Source of the DNA: Acanthosepion pharaonis
Lineage: Eukaryota > Mollusca > Cephalopoda > Sepiida > Sepiidae
Length of the DNA stretch: 64,000 nucleotides
Reading direction: 5' to 3'
NCBI GenBank assembly: GCA_903632075.3
Contig: CAHIKZ030005497.1
Span: 1,500,001-1,564,000 of the forward strand
Positions 9,918 through 21,830 of this stretch are shown piece after piece (the first letter of the stretch is position 1; each line of letters opens with the position of its first letter). The translations under genes and the position numbers were made by a program. The notes beneath the pieces were generated by a model that made no database searches, had not been told where the DNA came from, and was given only the letters and a program-made list of their open reading frames with translations.

Positions 9918-10025
9918 ATCCACAAAGTGTTTCTCTGTATCACAGCTGATCAGTGTAGCTAGGTATATCGAACCTCGAACGATTTGATATCAGTCAGAGA
10001 CTCTTACACCTAGCTACGAGAAAGG
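9915..10025 (-). mobile_element. tRNA-derived SINE, copy 2
   Basis: On the minus strand the unit reads TCTCTGACTGATATCAAATC, a B-box-like GAGGTTCGATATACC, then CTGATCAGCTGTGATACAGA, GAAACACTTTGTGGATGAC. The core CTGATGA is changed to CTGATCA. The tail ends in the (TA)n tract at 9,914. The head is 5' truncated or diverged. Confidence 0.75.
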
Positions 10026-10047
10026 TAATTTTAACCCATTATATGCT

Positions 10048-10049
<2 letters not shown>

Positions 10050-10113
<64 letters not shown>
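10050..10113. repeat. (TA)n microsatellite
   Basis: A 64-bp alternating TA run. Confidence 0.95.
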
Positions 10114-10115
<2 letters not shown>

Positions 10116-12020
10116 TTGTCAAGAAATTGCACTCTCTTCCAAGTTTCTTTAAATATATCTGACAAGGTATTTCTCTTTAGATTAATATTCTTTTATGAGA
10201 TTTCCTTTTGGGTTTTAGGGTGCGTTAAGATTCTCTGAAACACAGATTGGCTAGCCGCTCTAGCTGACGGGTGTTATCAGCAATAGAGAGAAGTCGGATG
10301 TAAATGCGTATTTATTTCTTAGTGCGTGACTTAATTCCTCTCAGTACATTTCCTCATGATTTCCAACGCTCAGAACACAGGATTTCAAAAATAATTAACG
10401 TTGTTTTTTAATAAGAATCCCCCAGATGCTCCTATTATCTATGCTAGATTTACTGTTCAAGTTATTAGATTTTAAAATATGCACCGATTCTTTCACTCGT
10501 TTTATCCTCCAGATTTCTCTATTATATTCCATCCTCAAACCAGTTTCCCTACATATATTATTGCCTTAACCTGAAATCAGCATCTCCACTTGAGCTACAT
10601 CCTTTTCATATTTGTGCACGGTGTTTGAGAATTAGTTGATCACATAATTATTTTCCTTTTCACACGTTCATAAAAAATAAATACATATAGCTTTTAGCTA
10701 TGTTCTCTTTCGAGGTGATGGCTTGATTCGGTTGATGTAACCCCCTCCGAGCAAATATAATGTTATGACTCGCTTAGGCTACACTCACTGGTGCTAATGG
10801 ATATTCTCCTCGATTTACTCTAACGGACTTTCCTTGACTCAGTTTGTGTTCTTTATTTAAGGCGTCTTGCCTAGTTCATTTGTGTTACCGGGGTTATCTT
10901 ATTTATTCCTCAAGAGTTGATGTATCATCACTTATTTCAGCCGCTTCTGAATACCATTCTCATATTGAATCATGCGTTTTCATATGCATCTCCTCTGTAT
11001 GGAAGACGGATTATGGTAGATTATTGTTTTTATTGTTGCTTTCAATACTTCTTTTCTGTTCATTGGAAATTATTTTGCAATTTACGGAGTAGTTTATGTC
11101 TTGAGAGTAATTTATAACACTGTTATGTGTTTTGGTTGATACTTATTCGTTTGTTTCAGTGATGTAGATATTTTCTTATCACTGTATGTGTGGTCAAATG
11201 TTTTCCAGTAAAAGCTGTCATACAGTATAGAGATCCATCATCTGCAAGTATTTAATTCATTCATGATAACGAGTTGATTTTCTGCTTTCTTTGACACAGT
11301 AAACTGTATGGACAGACTGCTTGAGTTCCCGTGTCCAGCAGTGCTTGCACATCTTATGTTGCTAAATAATGAAAGTAATTCATAAGGAAGACACAAGACT
11401 GCCTGCAGTAGTAAAATCGCCGTAGTTTTTTTTTTATTGAAATATTCCATATGAATGCTTGTTATTACTTGAGATAATAGGTTTATCCAAGCTCATCATC
11501 CTGTTGTTATAAATGAGAGCAACGTTTACAGTCTCCAAAAAGTGGGACGAGGACTTTCATTTTATACTAAAGTTCAACTGACAGAAAGCAAAAGAGTTAA
11601 AGTGTTACTGTGACAATTGTAATGAATGGGGTTTCTTATATGAATAAAAGAGGTGATAAGAAATGACGATTATGAAGATTAGAAGAAAGATGATCCATCA
11701 CTGGAATTGAAGGATCTTCCCCACAAAGTTCATCAAGTCCAAGTGGCTGAATATTCTAAACTTCTCTTTGAAGAGAAAAATAGAGTGGATGTTGCTTTGA
11801 ACAACAAAAAAACATCGGATATTTCAAACGTTCATGTCAAGAGGACCTATCCGATATATTCTGCAGTGTCGTGGCCAACAGCAGAAAAATGTGACGCCAT
11901 TACTCTACAAATTAGAGAAAACGTACATGACTACTGCAAGTTATATCATGTGTGAAGGCCAACTAAATGAGCAAGGTCATAATAAGATTATTTGATTTCA
12001 GGCCACTGGACTTGAGAGTC
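10114..12020. other. No gene recognised; weak element-like signals
   Basis: Minus-strand frames at about 10,640-10,260 read VKESVHILKSNN and CRETGL, faintly like the region after a Penelope-like GIY-YIG domain, but too weak to call. An 82-codon plus-strand frame at 11,707-11,955 (DLPHKVHQVQVAEYSK and onwards) has protein-like composition; I do not recognise it and found no neighbouring exon signals that I trust. Confidence 0.4.
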
Positions 12021-12021
12021 A

Positions 12022-12024
<3 letters not shown>

Positions 12025-12073
<49 letters not shown>
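12025..12073. repeat. (TA)n microsatellite
   Basis: Alternating TA run in non-genic DNA. Confidence 0.95.
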
Positions 12074-12075
<2 letters not shown>

Positions 12076-12219
12076 AGGTATAAATGCGTGTATGTGTTGT
12101 TTCTAAATATATGCATGCATGTACATATATATTATTATAGATTATTTACATATGGAAGATAAGTTTGTTAGGCAAGTAATTTTTGTAATTTCAATGTTCA
12201 ATGTATGTGTGTATATATC

Positions 12220-12356
<137 letters not shown>

Positions 12357-12464
12357 CTCTGTGTGTGTGAACAAAGATTACATTTACCTCCATATAAGCA
12401 TTTCTGAGAGATAACTTTGGCATGTAATTTTCGTAATTATTCCACTTAGTATCGATGAAGTAAG

Positions 12465-12476
12465 AATTATTATTTC

Positions 12477-12512
<36 letters not shown>

Positions 12513-12558
12513 GATGCTTACGTATCTCCCGAGTAAATAATTAAGAAAAGATTATATT

Positions 12559-12605
<47 letters not shown>
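12465..12605. repeat. (ATT)n and (TA)n microsatellites
   Basis: An ATT trinucleotide run at 12,465-12,510 is followed after 50 bp by a TA run at 12,564-12,605. Confidence 0.95.
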
Positions 12606-12609
<4 letters not shown>

Positions 12610-14030
12610 TATGGGGGGTGTATGTATGTGTTTGCGTTTGCGTATGTCTGGCTGTATTTGTAGAAAAGGTGAAAACATCAATGCTTTTTTTAACTATCTG
12701 TATGATACCCACAAGAATCGAGCCTCAATGTAGAGAAAAAACGAGACCAATAGATTCTGGCTGTGAAGTCATTGGTTCTACAAACAGTGAGTATTTTTTA
12801 TTCAGTAAAAATGGATAAAAAAAACATCAGCTGAAAATATGGGATTGTTAAAAACAAGACTATGTTGAGTAACTTTTCTTATCACGCAATGCCTTGATAC
12901 ACAAATGTTCTGCATCTTATAAGAAGTCTTAACTGTTCCTTCTTCGCTCCTGTACAGCCCGACTGTTTCTCCAGGAAACGACGGTTTTAAGGCCGCTGTT
13001 TTAAGACGATTATCTATAAGCGAATTAAAAGAAATCATTAATCTCTCTCTCTCTCTCTCTTGTTTTTAAATTCAAATGTCCATTATTTCCCGTCCAAATA
13101 TCATTTCATTAATATAACAATTAATTTTGATTTTATTGATTTGAATTTATTTTACGCATTTGTCCGATGTTTGAAAAATTATTTTTCTGTATTTTATTAA
13201 GTGTTCTGCACTAAAAAGATAAAGGCCTTAAAAAGCTGTTTCTTAAAATAATGTCTGCGAAAAGTAATCTTTTGCGTCTTATTTTGCCGTACCTTTCTGC
13301 CAAATATTTTATTTATGTGTTGTTTTTTTTTTTTTTTGTTCGCGTCAAATCCACTTGAAAGAAATAATCGGTTTTATTTGCTAAGTACGAGAGGATAATT
13401 GATTTCTCCTTATGAATGTACGTCTATCCTCTTTTTCGTTATTTTTTGGTTCCAACCCGAATCAACACCACACTCTGTCTCCACCCCTCCTTACCGCTCT
13501 ATCTCACTCTCTCTTTCGTTGTTTCATAACATTTCAGGTCATACAGATGATAATTGCTTTCCACAGCTTCCTTACTTTTGTGACTACAAGTAATACTTAC
13601 TTTCTTTAAGACATCTCTTTATATTTGTGATTATTTCTTCGTTCATCCATTCACTCTATCTTTCTTCCATTATCCTATATTCCTCTTTCTTTCGTGTCAC
13701 ACGCCTCATTCATCGAAACCATTTTAACAATAACTCTCGTTCTTGTGTGGCTCTTGAGCCTTCAACTGAATAAACATTAGTATGAGAAAGGCAATTTATC
13801 GCTGCTTCCTTCTGCTCCTTTTCTTTTACATTTGCCTTATGGGTGATGAGTTCTCCAAGCCTTGTTATTAAGTGTTGAAATAATTTATACTGGGTTTTTG
13901 ATTGTTAGCAGCAGTTACTTTTTAGGTCCAATTAAAGCATCCTGCTGTCAGAAATTTTCGTTTCAATATTTATTAATACAGCATCACAATCTTTAGATAT
14001 CTTTACTTCTGATGTTCATAAACTGGCAAG
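12606..14030. other. No gene recognised; (CT)n at 13,042-13,061
   Basis: Mixed A/T-rich and pyrimidine-rich sequence. Around 13,745-13,785 the string GTGGCTCTTGAGCCTT followed by AATAAACA resembles the 3' end of the jockey-like LINE at 35,600, suggesting a tiny 3' fragment, but the evidence is a short match only. Confidence 0.4.
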
Positions 14031-14031
14031 C

Positions 14032-14400
14032 ATTATTTATTTAAAAATATGATTCCAACGCTACATAAGAGTTCTCATGTTTCAAAACAAGAGCCAAAAA
14101 CTTCAAAATCATTATTTGAATTAAATCGAATTAAAGTACCAAGCTCTGTTCCATCTTCAAGCGAAATTTTTTTTTGAATAACTAATTCCTGAAATTTACG
14201 CGTTTTATAAGCATATTCATTATTAAAATTAAAATTACTATGGTAACGGCTAGAGCAATTGTTTAAGTAAAAGGGGCGTAATTTGTATCAATATCTCAGT
14301 TACATTCAAAGACGTCAAGTCAGGGTAAGGTTGGGGTGTCTAAATTTAAAGCGGAAGATGACATCGTCTAGTCTGGTCAAGTGTCTATGGAGATTTTTTT
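14032..14400 (-). mobile_element. Foldback MITE, truncated copy
   Basis: One long inverted-repeat arm (ATTTATTTAAAAATATGATT, then GAGCCAAAAACTTCA, AGCTCTGTTCCATCTTC, ACGCGTTTTATAAGCATATT) and the central segment match the complete 644-bp element at 47,237-47,880. The centre is in the opposite orientation relative to that copy, as expected if this copy is inserted in the other direction. The second arm is missing; the sequence passes into a T run and a microsatellite. Confidence 0.85.
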
Positions 14401-14417
14401 TTTTTTCTGAAAGGGTT

Positions 14418-14418
14418 T

Positions 14419-14480
<62 letters not shown>

Positions 14481-14521
14481 CTAAAGTCTTTTCGTTTTTA
14501 ATTAAATTTTTTGATCGTCAC

Positions 14522-14573
<52 letters not shown>
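14418..14573. repeat. (TG)n(TA)n and (ATT)n microsatellites
   Basis: TG then TA repeats at 14,418-14,478 and an ATT run at 14,522-14,573. Confidence 0.95.
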
Positions 14574-14689
14574 TTAACTATTTTCATTTCTGGTATATAC
14601 TTATTTCTTTCCGAATCCCAGTCATAGGCCACGAGTCAGAAATGGCATCATTACATTTTCCAATGAAAAAAAAAAAAAGGAGGAAAAGT

Positions 14690-15130
14690 TTTTGAGAAAA
14701 AAAATAAAAACAAAAAAATCAAGATCACACGCATTTTACATAGTTAAAGCTCATCGTAAGGTGTCGGCTGTACTCGTGACTACAATTTATTGTATTTCTT
14801 TAAGGTATGTATTATCAGGAATTCCTTCAATGTGTCTATCGGAACCATAACCAAACAATCCGAGGGTCCTAACTACACCTGGAATTTTTGATGTCCTCAT
14901 GTGCCACATTTTTTAGATTTCGATTTGAACGCCTTTGTATTTTGATAGCGTTTTTTTTTTTTAAGATTTTCAAAGTTACATTAAAGTCTGCAGGGAGCGC
15001 CATGTCAGTAAGAAGGCATATTCTGTTTTTGATGTCTGTGATCACAATGTTTGGGCGATTACCTGTGATTTCTCTGTCTCTGTATATTGTAAAGACACAT
15101 AAAATTGTTACAGGTCCTATATATCTGCAT
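14690..15130 (-). mobile_element. LINE C-terminal relic
   Basis: The minus strand reads DREITGNRPNIVITDIKNRI, CLLTDMALPADFNVT, KKRYQNTKAFKSKSKK, then further on GSDRHIEGIPDNTYLKEIQ and VTSTADTLR. This order is the C-terminus found in many LINE ORF2 proteins (HxIxxNRPDIVxxDKKxKxCLLIDMxxPxDxNV, KYxDLxxEI, then IPGxxSLxEIQKIxLxGTAHILRKAL). Stops and frameshifts are frequent. It is a short, old 3' fragment. Confidence 0.65.
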
Positions 15131-15136
15131 CAAGGT

Positions 15137-15182
15137 CTTCTTCTTCTTCTTCTTCTTCTTATTATTATTATTATTATTATTA
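15137..15182. repeat. (TTC)n(TTA)n microsatellite
   Basis: TTC repeats at 15,137-15,160 grade into TTA repeats. They lie at the upstream (5') side of the minus-strand LINE relic, so they are not its tail. Confidence 0.9.
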
Positions 15183-15269
15183 TCTTCATCATCTCATCGT
15201 CCAATACGTTTGACATTCTTCTTATCATCTCATTGTGAACACCCAAATTTCCCTCATTTTTTCTCTTTT

Positions 15270-15400
15270 CCAATCAGAGAGACGCAGAATTTTAAATATT
15301 TAGGAAGCGTCTTGACAGAGGACGGTAAGTGCGACACTGAAATCTGTAGACGTATTGGGATGCTCAATGCTGAGCAGAGTATTGCGTAGACAGCAGGCTT
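15270..15400 (+). mobile_element. RTE-type LINE RT fragment
   Basis: The frame reads RETQNFKYLGSVLTEDGK followed by CDTEICRRIGMLNAEQ. This is the hallmark FKYLGSxLTEDGxCDTEIxRRIG block located after the RT active site in RTE-type LINEs. The fragment is about 40 codons. The next block of the family occurs in the relics at 23,795 and 33,400. Confidence 0.75.
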
Positions 15401-16440
15401 TCTTTGCAACTGTCACGAGTCCACACTCCCGTACTCATGTGTACGTTCGTAATCTTTATATATTTAGCCGTTATTGTATATTATCATTGTGCAGACGAAG
15501 AGAATGTCCTATGAATAGAATGCAAATCATGGACAACTTGTTATAAATGCAGTGATACTAATCCCACAGATATGCTACAAAATCGATAAAAATAAAATGC
15601 ATAGCGAAAGAGTAAACTGGTGTATGATGTTGTGGTTCAAACAGAACTTTGAATCCAAAGCTAAGAATAACCATTTTCACTAAACTATAGAAACTTTCAA
15701 GACAATGTCACTCCTAGGATTCTTTGGTTGGAAATTTTCATTTCTTTATATCCTTTAAAACCTTGTTCAGTAAGCCTGTATATTCAGGGGCTCTTTGACA
15801 TTGTAATGAGTGAAAATTTACTAAAGAATTTGTGATGTACTAAAATAAACAGCAGTATCAAATTTACAACTGAATAACGTCATGATTCGAATGTGCAACC
15901 CAGATGGACATCAACTAAACCATCGTCCTTCCGCGTAAACATCAATCAAAACTTATCAAATAGTTAATAAAATAATTAACTAAATGATACTATGGAAATC
16001 ACAAAAAGCAATGTGGTAAAGAGTATTACTATTTTTACTATGGTAATTTTAATACTATGTGTTTCATTATAAGGAAACAATCCGCATTCATTGACCGAGC
16101 AGACACTGCTACTGTCTGTTTAAATTCATGAAAGCTTTCAATTTTTTCAGAAAAGTACGTTTCTCAAATACTTTAAATGTTATTCCTTCTTCCAGTAATA
16201 ATGGATATTTCCTTCCTAACCTTTTGTTTGAAGCAGTGTTGAATGTCAAACTCATTGTTATGCCATTATTTTCTCTTCGAATTAAAGGTGTTATCGATTT
16301 TAGTTGTTGCTGCTTTTAAATGATGTGGTTTCAATTACTCGTTACAATACTTTGTTTGAGGTTCTGTACCAGCGGTCCACGGGGTTTGAACAAGAATGGT
16401 CCTCACTAAGGGCTCATTTTTAATAATTAATCTTGGAAAC
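15401..16440. other. No gene recognised
   Basis: A/T-rich sequence without a recognisable protein. The short string TTATAAGGAAACA near 16,070 recurs near 16,965 and 44,025 (there as an 18-bp palindrome GTTTCCTTATAAGGAAAC), hinting at a dispersed repeat edge. Confidence 0.4.
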
Positions 16441-16446
16441 TGGTTG

Positions 16447-16612
16447 TATACAGCTGTCCTTTTAGATATTTCCTAACGAGTTTTTTTACCATGCATGGCA
16501 TTCTGGTCTACACATTCAAGAAATGGTGGCTTCTCCAAAAATCCGCCATTGGATATGGATATCACGCATACCATTAAACCTGTTTAGAAATATCTAAACT
16601 GACAGCTGTACG
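16447..16612. repeat. Inverted repeat, about 32-bp imperfect arms
   Basis: GTATACAGCTGTCCTTTTAG ... at 16,447-16,480 and the reverse complement of CTAAACTGACAGCTGTACG at about 16,580-16,612 match with a few differences. About 100 bp lie between. This could be a small non-autonomous foldback element; no target duplication was seen. Confidence 0.6.
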
Positions 16613-16996
16613 TAATCGCTTTCTAATGTTCTAATGTTTTAAAATATCTTTGAACGAATGAATCCTGTATATATTCTGGCGAAGATCCCCCGCCTTAGAA
16701 CCTTGTGGATTGCTGCTACAGAATCCAAACATAGAACTGTACCAAATAACAGAACCGCATCACTTGAGGAGTTCCAACAGCAGTAACGACTAAAACGGAT
16801 ATCGCATATAACTTGAAGGGAAATTAATACATTATGAAGATGAGAGAAAAATATTAGAAAGGTAGCTTCCACCAAGCTAAAAGAGTGATAACAATGAACT
16901 GGAGAAGCTCATTTTCATAATTTCAACCTGCCCTAGTTTTTCGGTCAATAAATGCTAAACGTTCTCTTATAAGGAAACGGCTTATGTTACCATTAC

Positions 16997-16998
<2 letters not shown>
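16613..16998. other. No gene recognised
   Basis: Ordinary A/T-rich sequence with no supported feature. Confidence 0.4.

Positions 16999-17039
<41 letters not shown>
16999..17039. repeat. (TG)n microsatellite
   Basis: A 41-bp TG run directly at the 3' edge of the minus-strand LINE relic. Confidence 0.95.
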
Positions 17040-17040
<1 letters not shown>

Positions 17041-18000
17041 CATGCGGCGGTTTCGAGAGACAATGTATCTGCCCCCGAAGAGTTATGCTTAAGCTGTATA
17101 TTGCAGCGCAGTACATGTTATGGCTCTACATGTCTACACCGGACTTACAGTATCGATTGCAACGAATGCATATGAAGACGCACTTCCCGGTGTCGACATC
17201 TCGTTTTCTTTCCGTCGAGCGCACTTCTCCCTCCTCACTCCAGCCGACAGTGTAAATCGCGTCTCCAGCGTGAGCAATCGTTGGCGGCATCTTGCCACCT
17301 ACCGACGTACAGGGCCTTCCCCCTCATGTCCGTTTTGAAGACGTCATTGACGCAAAGAGGAGGTCACTTTTGCCGGTAACAAGTTTCCTGTACAGATGGA
17401 TCTTCGGAATCCTCGCATTCGTCATACGGTCTACGCGTCCAAGATAGCGGGTCCGGCGCTGTTGGAAGGTTGGCATAGAGGCTTGTTCACTGGGTACAGG
17501 TAAGAACGTCTTTGGTGACCTGGTTCGATCAGTTGATGCTCAGACATCGAAGATGAAAGACGCTGAGCCTCGCTCGTATCTGAAGTAGAGGTTCCAAGTT
17601 ACACTGTTGTACAGCAGCTGGCTGATGACTGCAATTTTGGTGTTTGTATCAAGCGTTCTGTTCTCCCAGACTCTTGAGGAACAGCTTGGCGAACGTGGTG
17701 GAAGCTCATCCGAAGCCTCTGTTGATCTCAGTGTCTAAGAAGAAGGTGTCCGAAATGAGGTCTTTGAATTCATGGACCATCTCCAGGTATTATTTGTTGG
17801 CATTGAAGGCGGGAAGTTGTTCACCGCATTGACCCATCATGTTCTTCAGACTGATGTCCACTCTGAACTCTTAGCAGGCTTTTGTATAATTGTCCCTTAG
17901 TTATTGCAGTTGTTCAGAGTATATTACCAGCGTTGCGACATCTGTGGACAGCATGTCGTTAATGAGCATCTCACGGACTTCGGAATTCCTCCTGAGCCGT
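17040..18000 (-). mobile_element. RTE/Proto2-like LINE relic with C-terminal zinc-finger-like end
   Basis: On the minus strand, from 18,000 downward, successive frames give REMLINDMLSTDVATLV (decayed LLFADDAALVA active-site block), ISLKKNMMGQ, VHEFKDLISDTFFLDTEINR, STTFAKLFLKSL, a gap, FHLRCLS, RYLGRVDRMTNARIPKIHLY, RKLVTGKSDLLFAS and finally CVFICIRCNRYC. This is the order of an RT active site, connector, RxLGHVxRMxxxRIPKxxLY block and C-terminal Cys-rich finger seen in the larger LINE at 49,765-54,943. The catalytic motif is destroyed, and many stops and indels are present. It is more GC rich than its neighbours. Confidence 0.75.
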
Positions 18001-19075
18001 GACAAACTGAAAAAACATTACCATATAACTAAAAACAGAAAAATAAAAAGCGAATAACTCTGAATGAGACAAATAATTTTCAGTGATATAGGTTAATCGA
18101 TTTAAAATATTTTTCTCATTATTATGCAATACTATTGTAAAATGACATCACTATAGCAACTCGGAGAGCCGAGTTCGAAATACATTTGAGTCCGTTACAT
18201 TTACTTGCGTGCAAGTACACTTCGTAAAGGTATGAAGTCACCTCTTCTCTCAGCACCCCTGGGTAAATATCTGGAGAGATCGGATCTGATAATATTAAAA
18301 GGCAACTCTGAATTCAAAATCTCCATAACGGGTAAATAATAGAACGGACAGAGCTCTTAACCATTGAGTGGCAACTAGTCTAGGAGAACAACAACAGTGA
18401 ATTCAAATTCTCTATGTGTACATAGTAGAACAGACTGAGTTCTTAAGAAGGACAATTCTGAATTCGAAAAACCGTATTTAACCCTGCCAAAGTATATACT
18501 ATGCTCAGAGTTTACAGTGAGAATGTTATGCGTTGGCTTTGGTTCAGGCTGGAGTTAGTTCTGTAGTTTCTATATGTTGTTGTGTTGTTATATTTATTTT
18601 ATTTGTGGTTGTTATTTCTGGGGTGGGACTGGTTTTGTCGGGAATTGTTTATGTACATGCAAAGTTTGACTGTGTTATTTCCCTTTGTTGTTTTATTTAT
18701 GTGTTGAAATTATGGTGGTTGCTTGGAAAATTTGTCAAATATTTGGACTGAATTTTGTCTCTAGTGTGATTTTCTTTGATGACTTAATTATTTGAGTAGC
18801 CTAGTATCGGCGTGGCTTTTCATGTTTTTGCTTTTTAATTTCTTAAAAAATGGATTTTCTTCGCTGTATTCTGTTTTAAATTGTTCCTCATATTTTGAGA
18901 ACCAGTTTTCCTTTTTTTCCCATCTACTTAGTGAGATTAATTTCACTTTGTCTCATTCCAGATTTCCATTGTTTATAAATGAAAAATATTTTCAAAGATT
19001 CCACAGGTGTATAGCTTGTGTAGCAAACTTTTTATGCCACACCTATTCAAATGCCTAATGCGATCGTAGTTGATA
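18001..19075. other. No gene recognised; diverged tandem pair at about 18,290-18,480
   Basis: Two related segments of about 110 bp (TGAATTCAAAATCTCC...ATAGAACGGACAGAGCTCTTAA and GTGAATTCAAATTCTC...GTAGAACAGACTGAGTTCTTAA) lie in tandem, followed by a partial third. The rest, including T-rich frames at 18,533-19,058, is not recognised. Confidence 0.45.
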
Positions 19076-19079
19076 TCTA

Positions 19080-20290
19080 TTTATTGTCTAGTTTTTCAAT
19101 GATTCTTTGAGTAATGACAGCAGTAGACCGAGCCGATCATAATCCCTACTATTAAAGTAATCAACAACCTTCTTGCTGATTATAGCTTCAAAAGTTTGCT
19201 AATGACATTGAGAAAGTGGATGGGGCTATACTAAGACGAGGATAAGCGCTGACTCGGATTTTTTGAAAACGGAGCATACACTTGACTCCCAGACTTGGGA
19301 ACGTATTCTCCTTCAAGCAACAGTTAATTAGTTTTACTAAAATCAGATATAACTCAGGGTTAATATTCTTAAGGACAACCACTAGGATTATATCTGAACC
19401 TGTAGCTTTCTTAGGGTTAAGACCTTTGATAAGTTTAAAGACTTCTCAGACTGCGATAGAATATTACTGAGATTGTGCTCTGTGAGACGTGGGAAATCAG
19501 AAATGGATGGCCTCTGTCATCTAAGTTGGAATTAGAGGCAAATATTGTAGCGAAGAAATTTGCCTTATCTGACGATGTGGAGGTGAGATTAGGACCATTT
19601 ATGATAGTAGGCACTGACGCTTTACCGTTATCGAAAATTTGGTTGGAGACATTTCAGGATTCCAAGATCCAATTGTTTATATTCGATCTTGGGCAGTGAT
19701 ACACTTTGTATTTTCTAGAATTGTCTCGAAATAATTGCGGGAAATTCTGTTTGAAACGAGTGTCCTACTATACAACGTGATAGATTTTGTAGTAATGGTG
19801 ACGTTGCAGCACCTTCATGGATGAACTGTTCGGTTTCTGCTGATATATTTTTGTGGTATAGAGGCCAAAATTCCAGAAAGAAGCCATTCCGATATCCATG
19901 CGAAAGTTTTGGAAGGATTAGATTTAAAGGGAAGCTAACAGAGAAAATTGCGCCATATAAGAGCTGAAATGTCCTAGTCGGCATTCATATACCGATAAAT
20001 CGTTCTATGGAACGCACATCAGGGGATGCCTTTAGTTTGGCATCGACTTTGACACTAGTGAATGGACTGATGTGCTCAGGCATTTGGTGTAGCACTTCAG
20101 CGTATCATTTATTCGGGTCAGAATGTGAGGACGATGTCAAGAAGGTTCGCCTTATATCCTGTTGCATCAGGAACACGGGTGGGTTCCTCAATGATCTGTG
20201 TGGTTTCGTAGGCAACGGAGAAGTCTCGGTTGTGGCTACCTCATTCAGTGATTTTGCTGCTGTTCTTATAAATATTTTTTGATAATAAAT
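19080..20290 (-). mobile_element. Jockey-like LINE relic (pre-RT and RT start)
   Basis: The minus-strand frame 19,450-19,188 reads EVFKLIKGLNPKKATGSDII followed by VVVLKNINPELYLILVKLIN and CCLKENTFPS. This is the start of the jockey-type RT domain (LIKxLNPKKAxGSDxIPxxVLKNxxPELxxxLxxLFNxCLKExxFP). Upstream (19,985-19,700) weaker frames match the spacer between endonuclease and RT (WLLSGILASIPQ, KSITLYSRTL). Downstream KIRVSAYPRLS replaces the NYRPISLL motif. The catalytic YADD region is not present. The plus-strand frames in this area are shadows. Confidence 0.7.
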
Positions 20291-21394
20291 TTGATTGTAT
20301 TTATCTTTAATTTTTTCTTGTTGTGACTTTCCCTATTCAGATTATTATTCTGATGTTACAGACATGAGTAAAATATCGCCAACAAATCGTAGTTGGTGCA
20401 GATATTAACTTAATATTTATTGCTATTTTTTCTAACTTTATTTCCTTATATTAACTCATTTAAAATACATTCTGCATAGTTTTGGCGAAATAATATCTTC
20501 TCGTCTCATTTCTTTTTTAATCTTGGTATTATTTAAGACTTTGTGTAGCTAAACTAACAGTGTTGCGTTTATTAGTCCAGTCCCGTGAGTAAACACTGAA
20601 GGAGACCATTATAAAGCAAATAACCAAGAAAACCTTTATTGCGCTAAGAAAATGTCTCAGCTCAAAATTATAAAACAAATGTTGACATACATATCTATGT
20701 GACATGCCTAAAACATGTACAGTTCTTAAAAATAGGAAGACATTGCAATATAAACGAAAATTCCTTATTTATCAACAGTACTATCTCTTAATATGTTCGC
20801 ACACCTCTACGGTTATTTCGACAGGAGTAGAACTTTATACCTTGTTTCCAGTTTAGGATTAGGCTTTTGCTTTCTTCTAAAGTATTCCCATTCTCTTTTA
20901 CTCCCAGAAATGCTTTGCGTCTTAGTGGCATTATCACCTTGCTTGAGTTGAATTGATTAAAAAATGTTATTACGGTGACAAGCTTATGCAAAGTTGAAGA
21001 TTCATCCTGCATTGGACTGTCACATAAAGAATCAAGGAATGACGATTTCTTCTTTTGCAAAAGATATCATTAGATCTAAGATCATTTCCAGAATATTAAA
21101 ATGTCATAATGAGAATGGCTTCTTTAATCGGATGATTCAAACTCGTTTTGAAATAGCAGTGGGCACTACACATCAGTTGACTGAAGGGTATGGCAGAGGT
21201 TTCAGAAAGAAAAATAAATTAGACTTTCAAAAAGGCAGGTTGTCTAGAGTGATGATATGGTTGACGCATGCCATATGGTGTAAAAGGGTGAGGTCGTTTT
21301 CTAAATGTGTGGAAAAGTTATTTAAATTAATATAAACATGCGATTCATCTAATGTATTAGAAAGATGGCTTTGAAAACAGATATATTTATAGCC
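20291..21394. other. No gene recognised
   Basis: Two opposite-strand open frames of 90 and 113 codons overlap at 20,788-21,335. Neither has a motif I know. They read like relic rather than random sequence, but no function can be stated. Confidence 0.4.
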
Positions 21395-21830
21395 AAAATC
21401 TATCTTACATATTTATGAGTCTAACATTTATTCATACTTAGAATATTACTACCACATCTCTACTAAAATTGAAAGAAGAATCTTCAATATCATTGGTTCT
21501 GACATGTCATCTCGGCTTCAACTACTTACCCACCGTCTTTCTCTATGCCTTTTCGATAAACACTTTCCTGGCAATCATTCTGATGAAATTTCCTCTATGG
21601 TATTTAGACTTTATAAATTTAAGCGGAGTACTAGATTGGTGGAAAGGTCGCATCATTTTACATTTGAAATAGCTAGATGAAACCTAAAGTTCTATGCTAA
21701 CATTTTCTTTTCTCGCACTTCTCGCTTGTGGAACTCTCTTCTGGCTCTTTGTTTCCCAGTCAAATTTAATCTTTAAAATTTTAAATATAGTGTTAATCGT
21801 TATCTGCTGTCTTAATTATTTTTCTTTTAT
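21395..21830 (+). mobile_element. Jockey-like LINE C-terminal relic
   Basis: Frames give YLTYL/IHTxNITTTSL, then ERRIFNIIGSDMSSRLQLL, THRLSLCLFDKHFPGNH, SDEISSMVFRLYKFK, and after a break SRTSRLWNSLLALCFPVKFN with LKYSVNRYLLS. This is the order IQRRICNIIGPDLSSRLQ, LSHRRxxASLxxFYKYFHGxC, SDELSxxV, FFPRTSxLWNSLPxxCFPxxYNLxxFKxNVNRYL of jockey-like LINE ends. A very similar but more decayed copy lies at 48,290-48,770. Both lack the RT active site. Confidence 0.75.

Noticed and set aside
10260..10640. Penelope-like GIY-YIG C-terminus, minus strand
   Set aside because: A few words (KESVHILKSNN) fit, but the block order and flanking domains are missing.
19475..20282. Plus-strand open frames of 74-91 codons
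   Set aside because: They are shadows of the minus-strand LINE relic, whose RT block at 19,450-19,188 gives the true strand.
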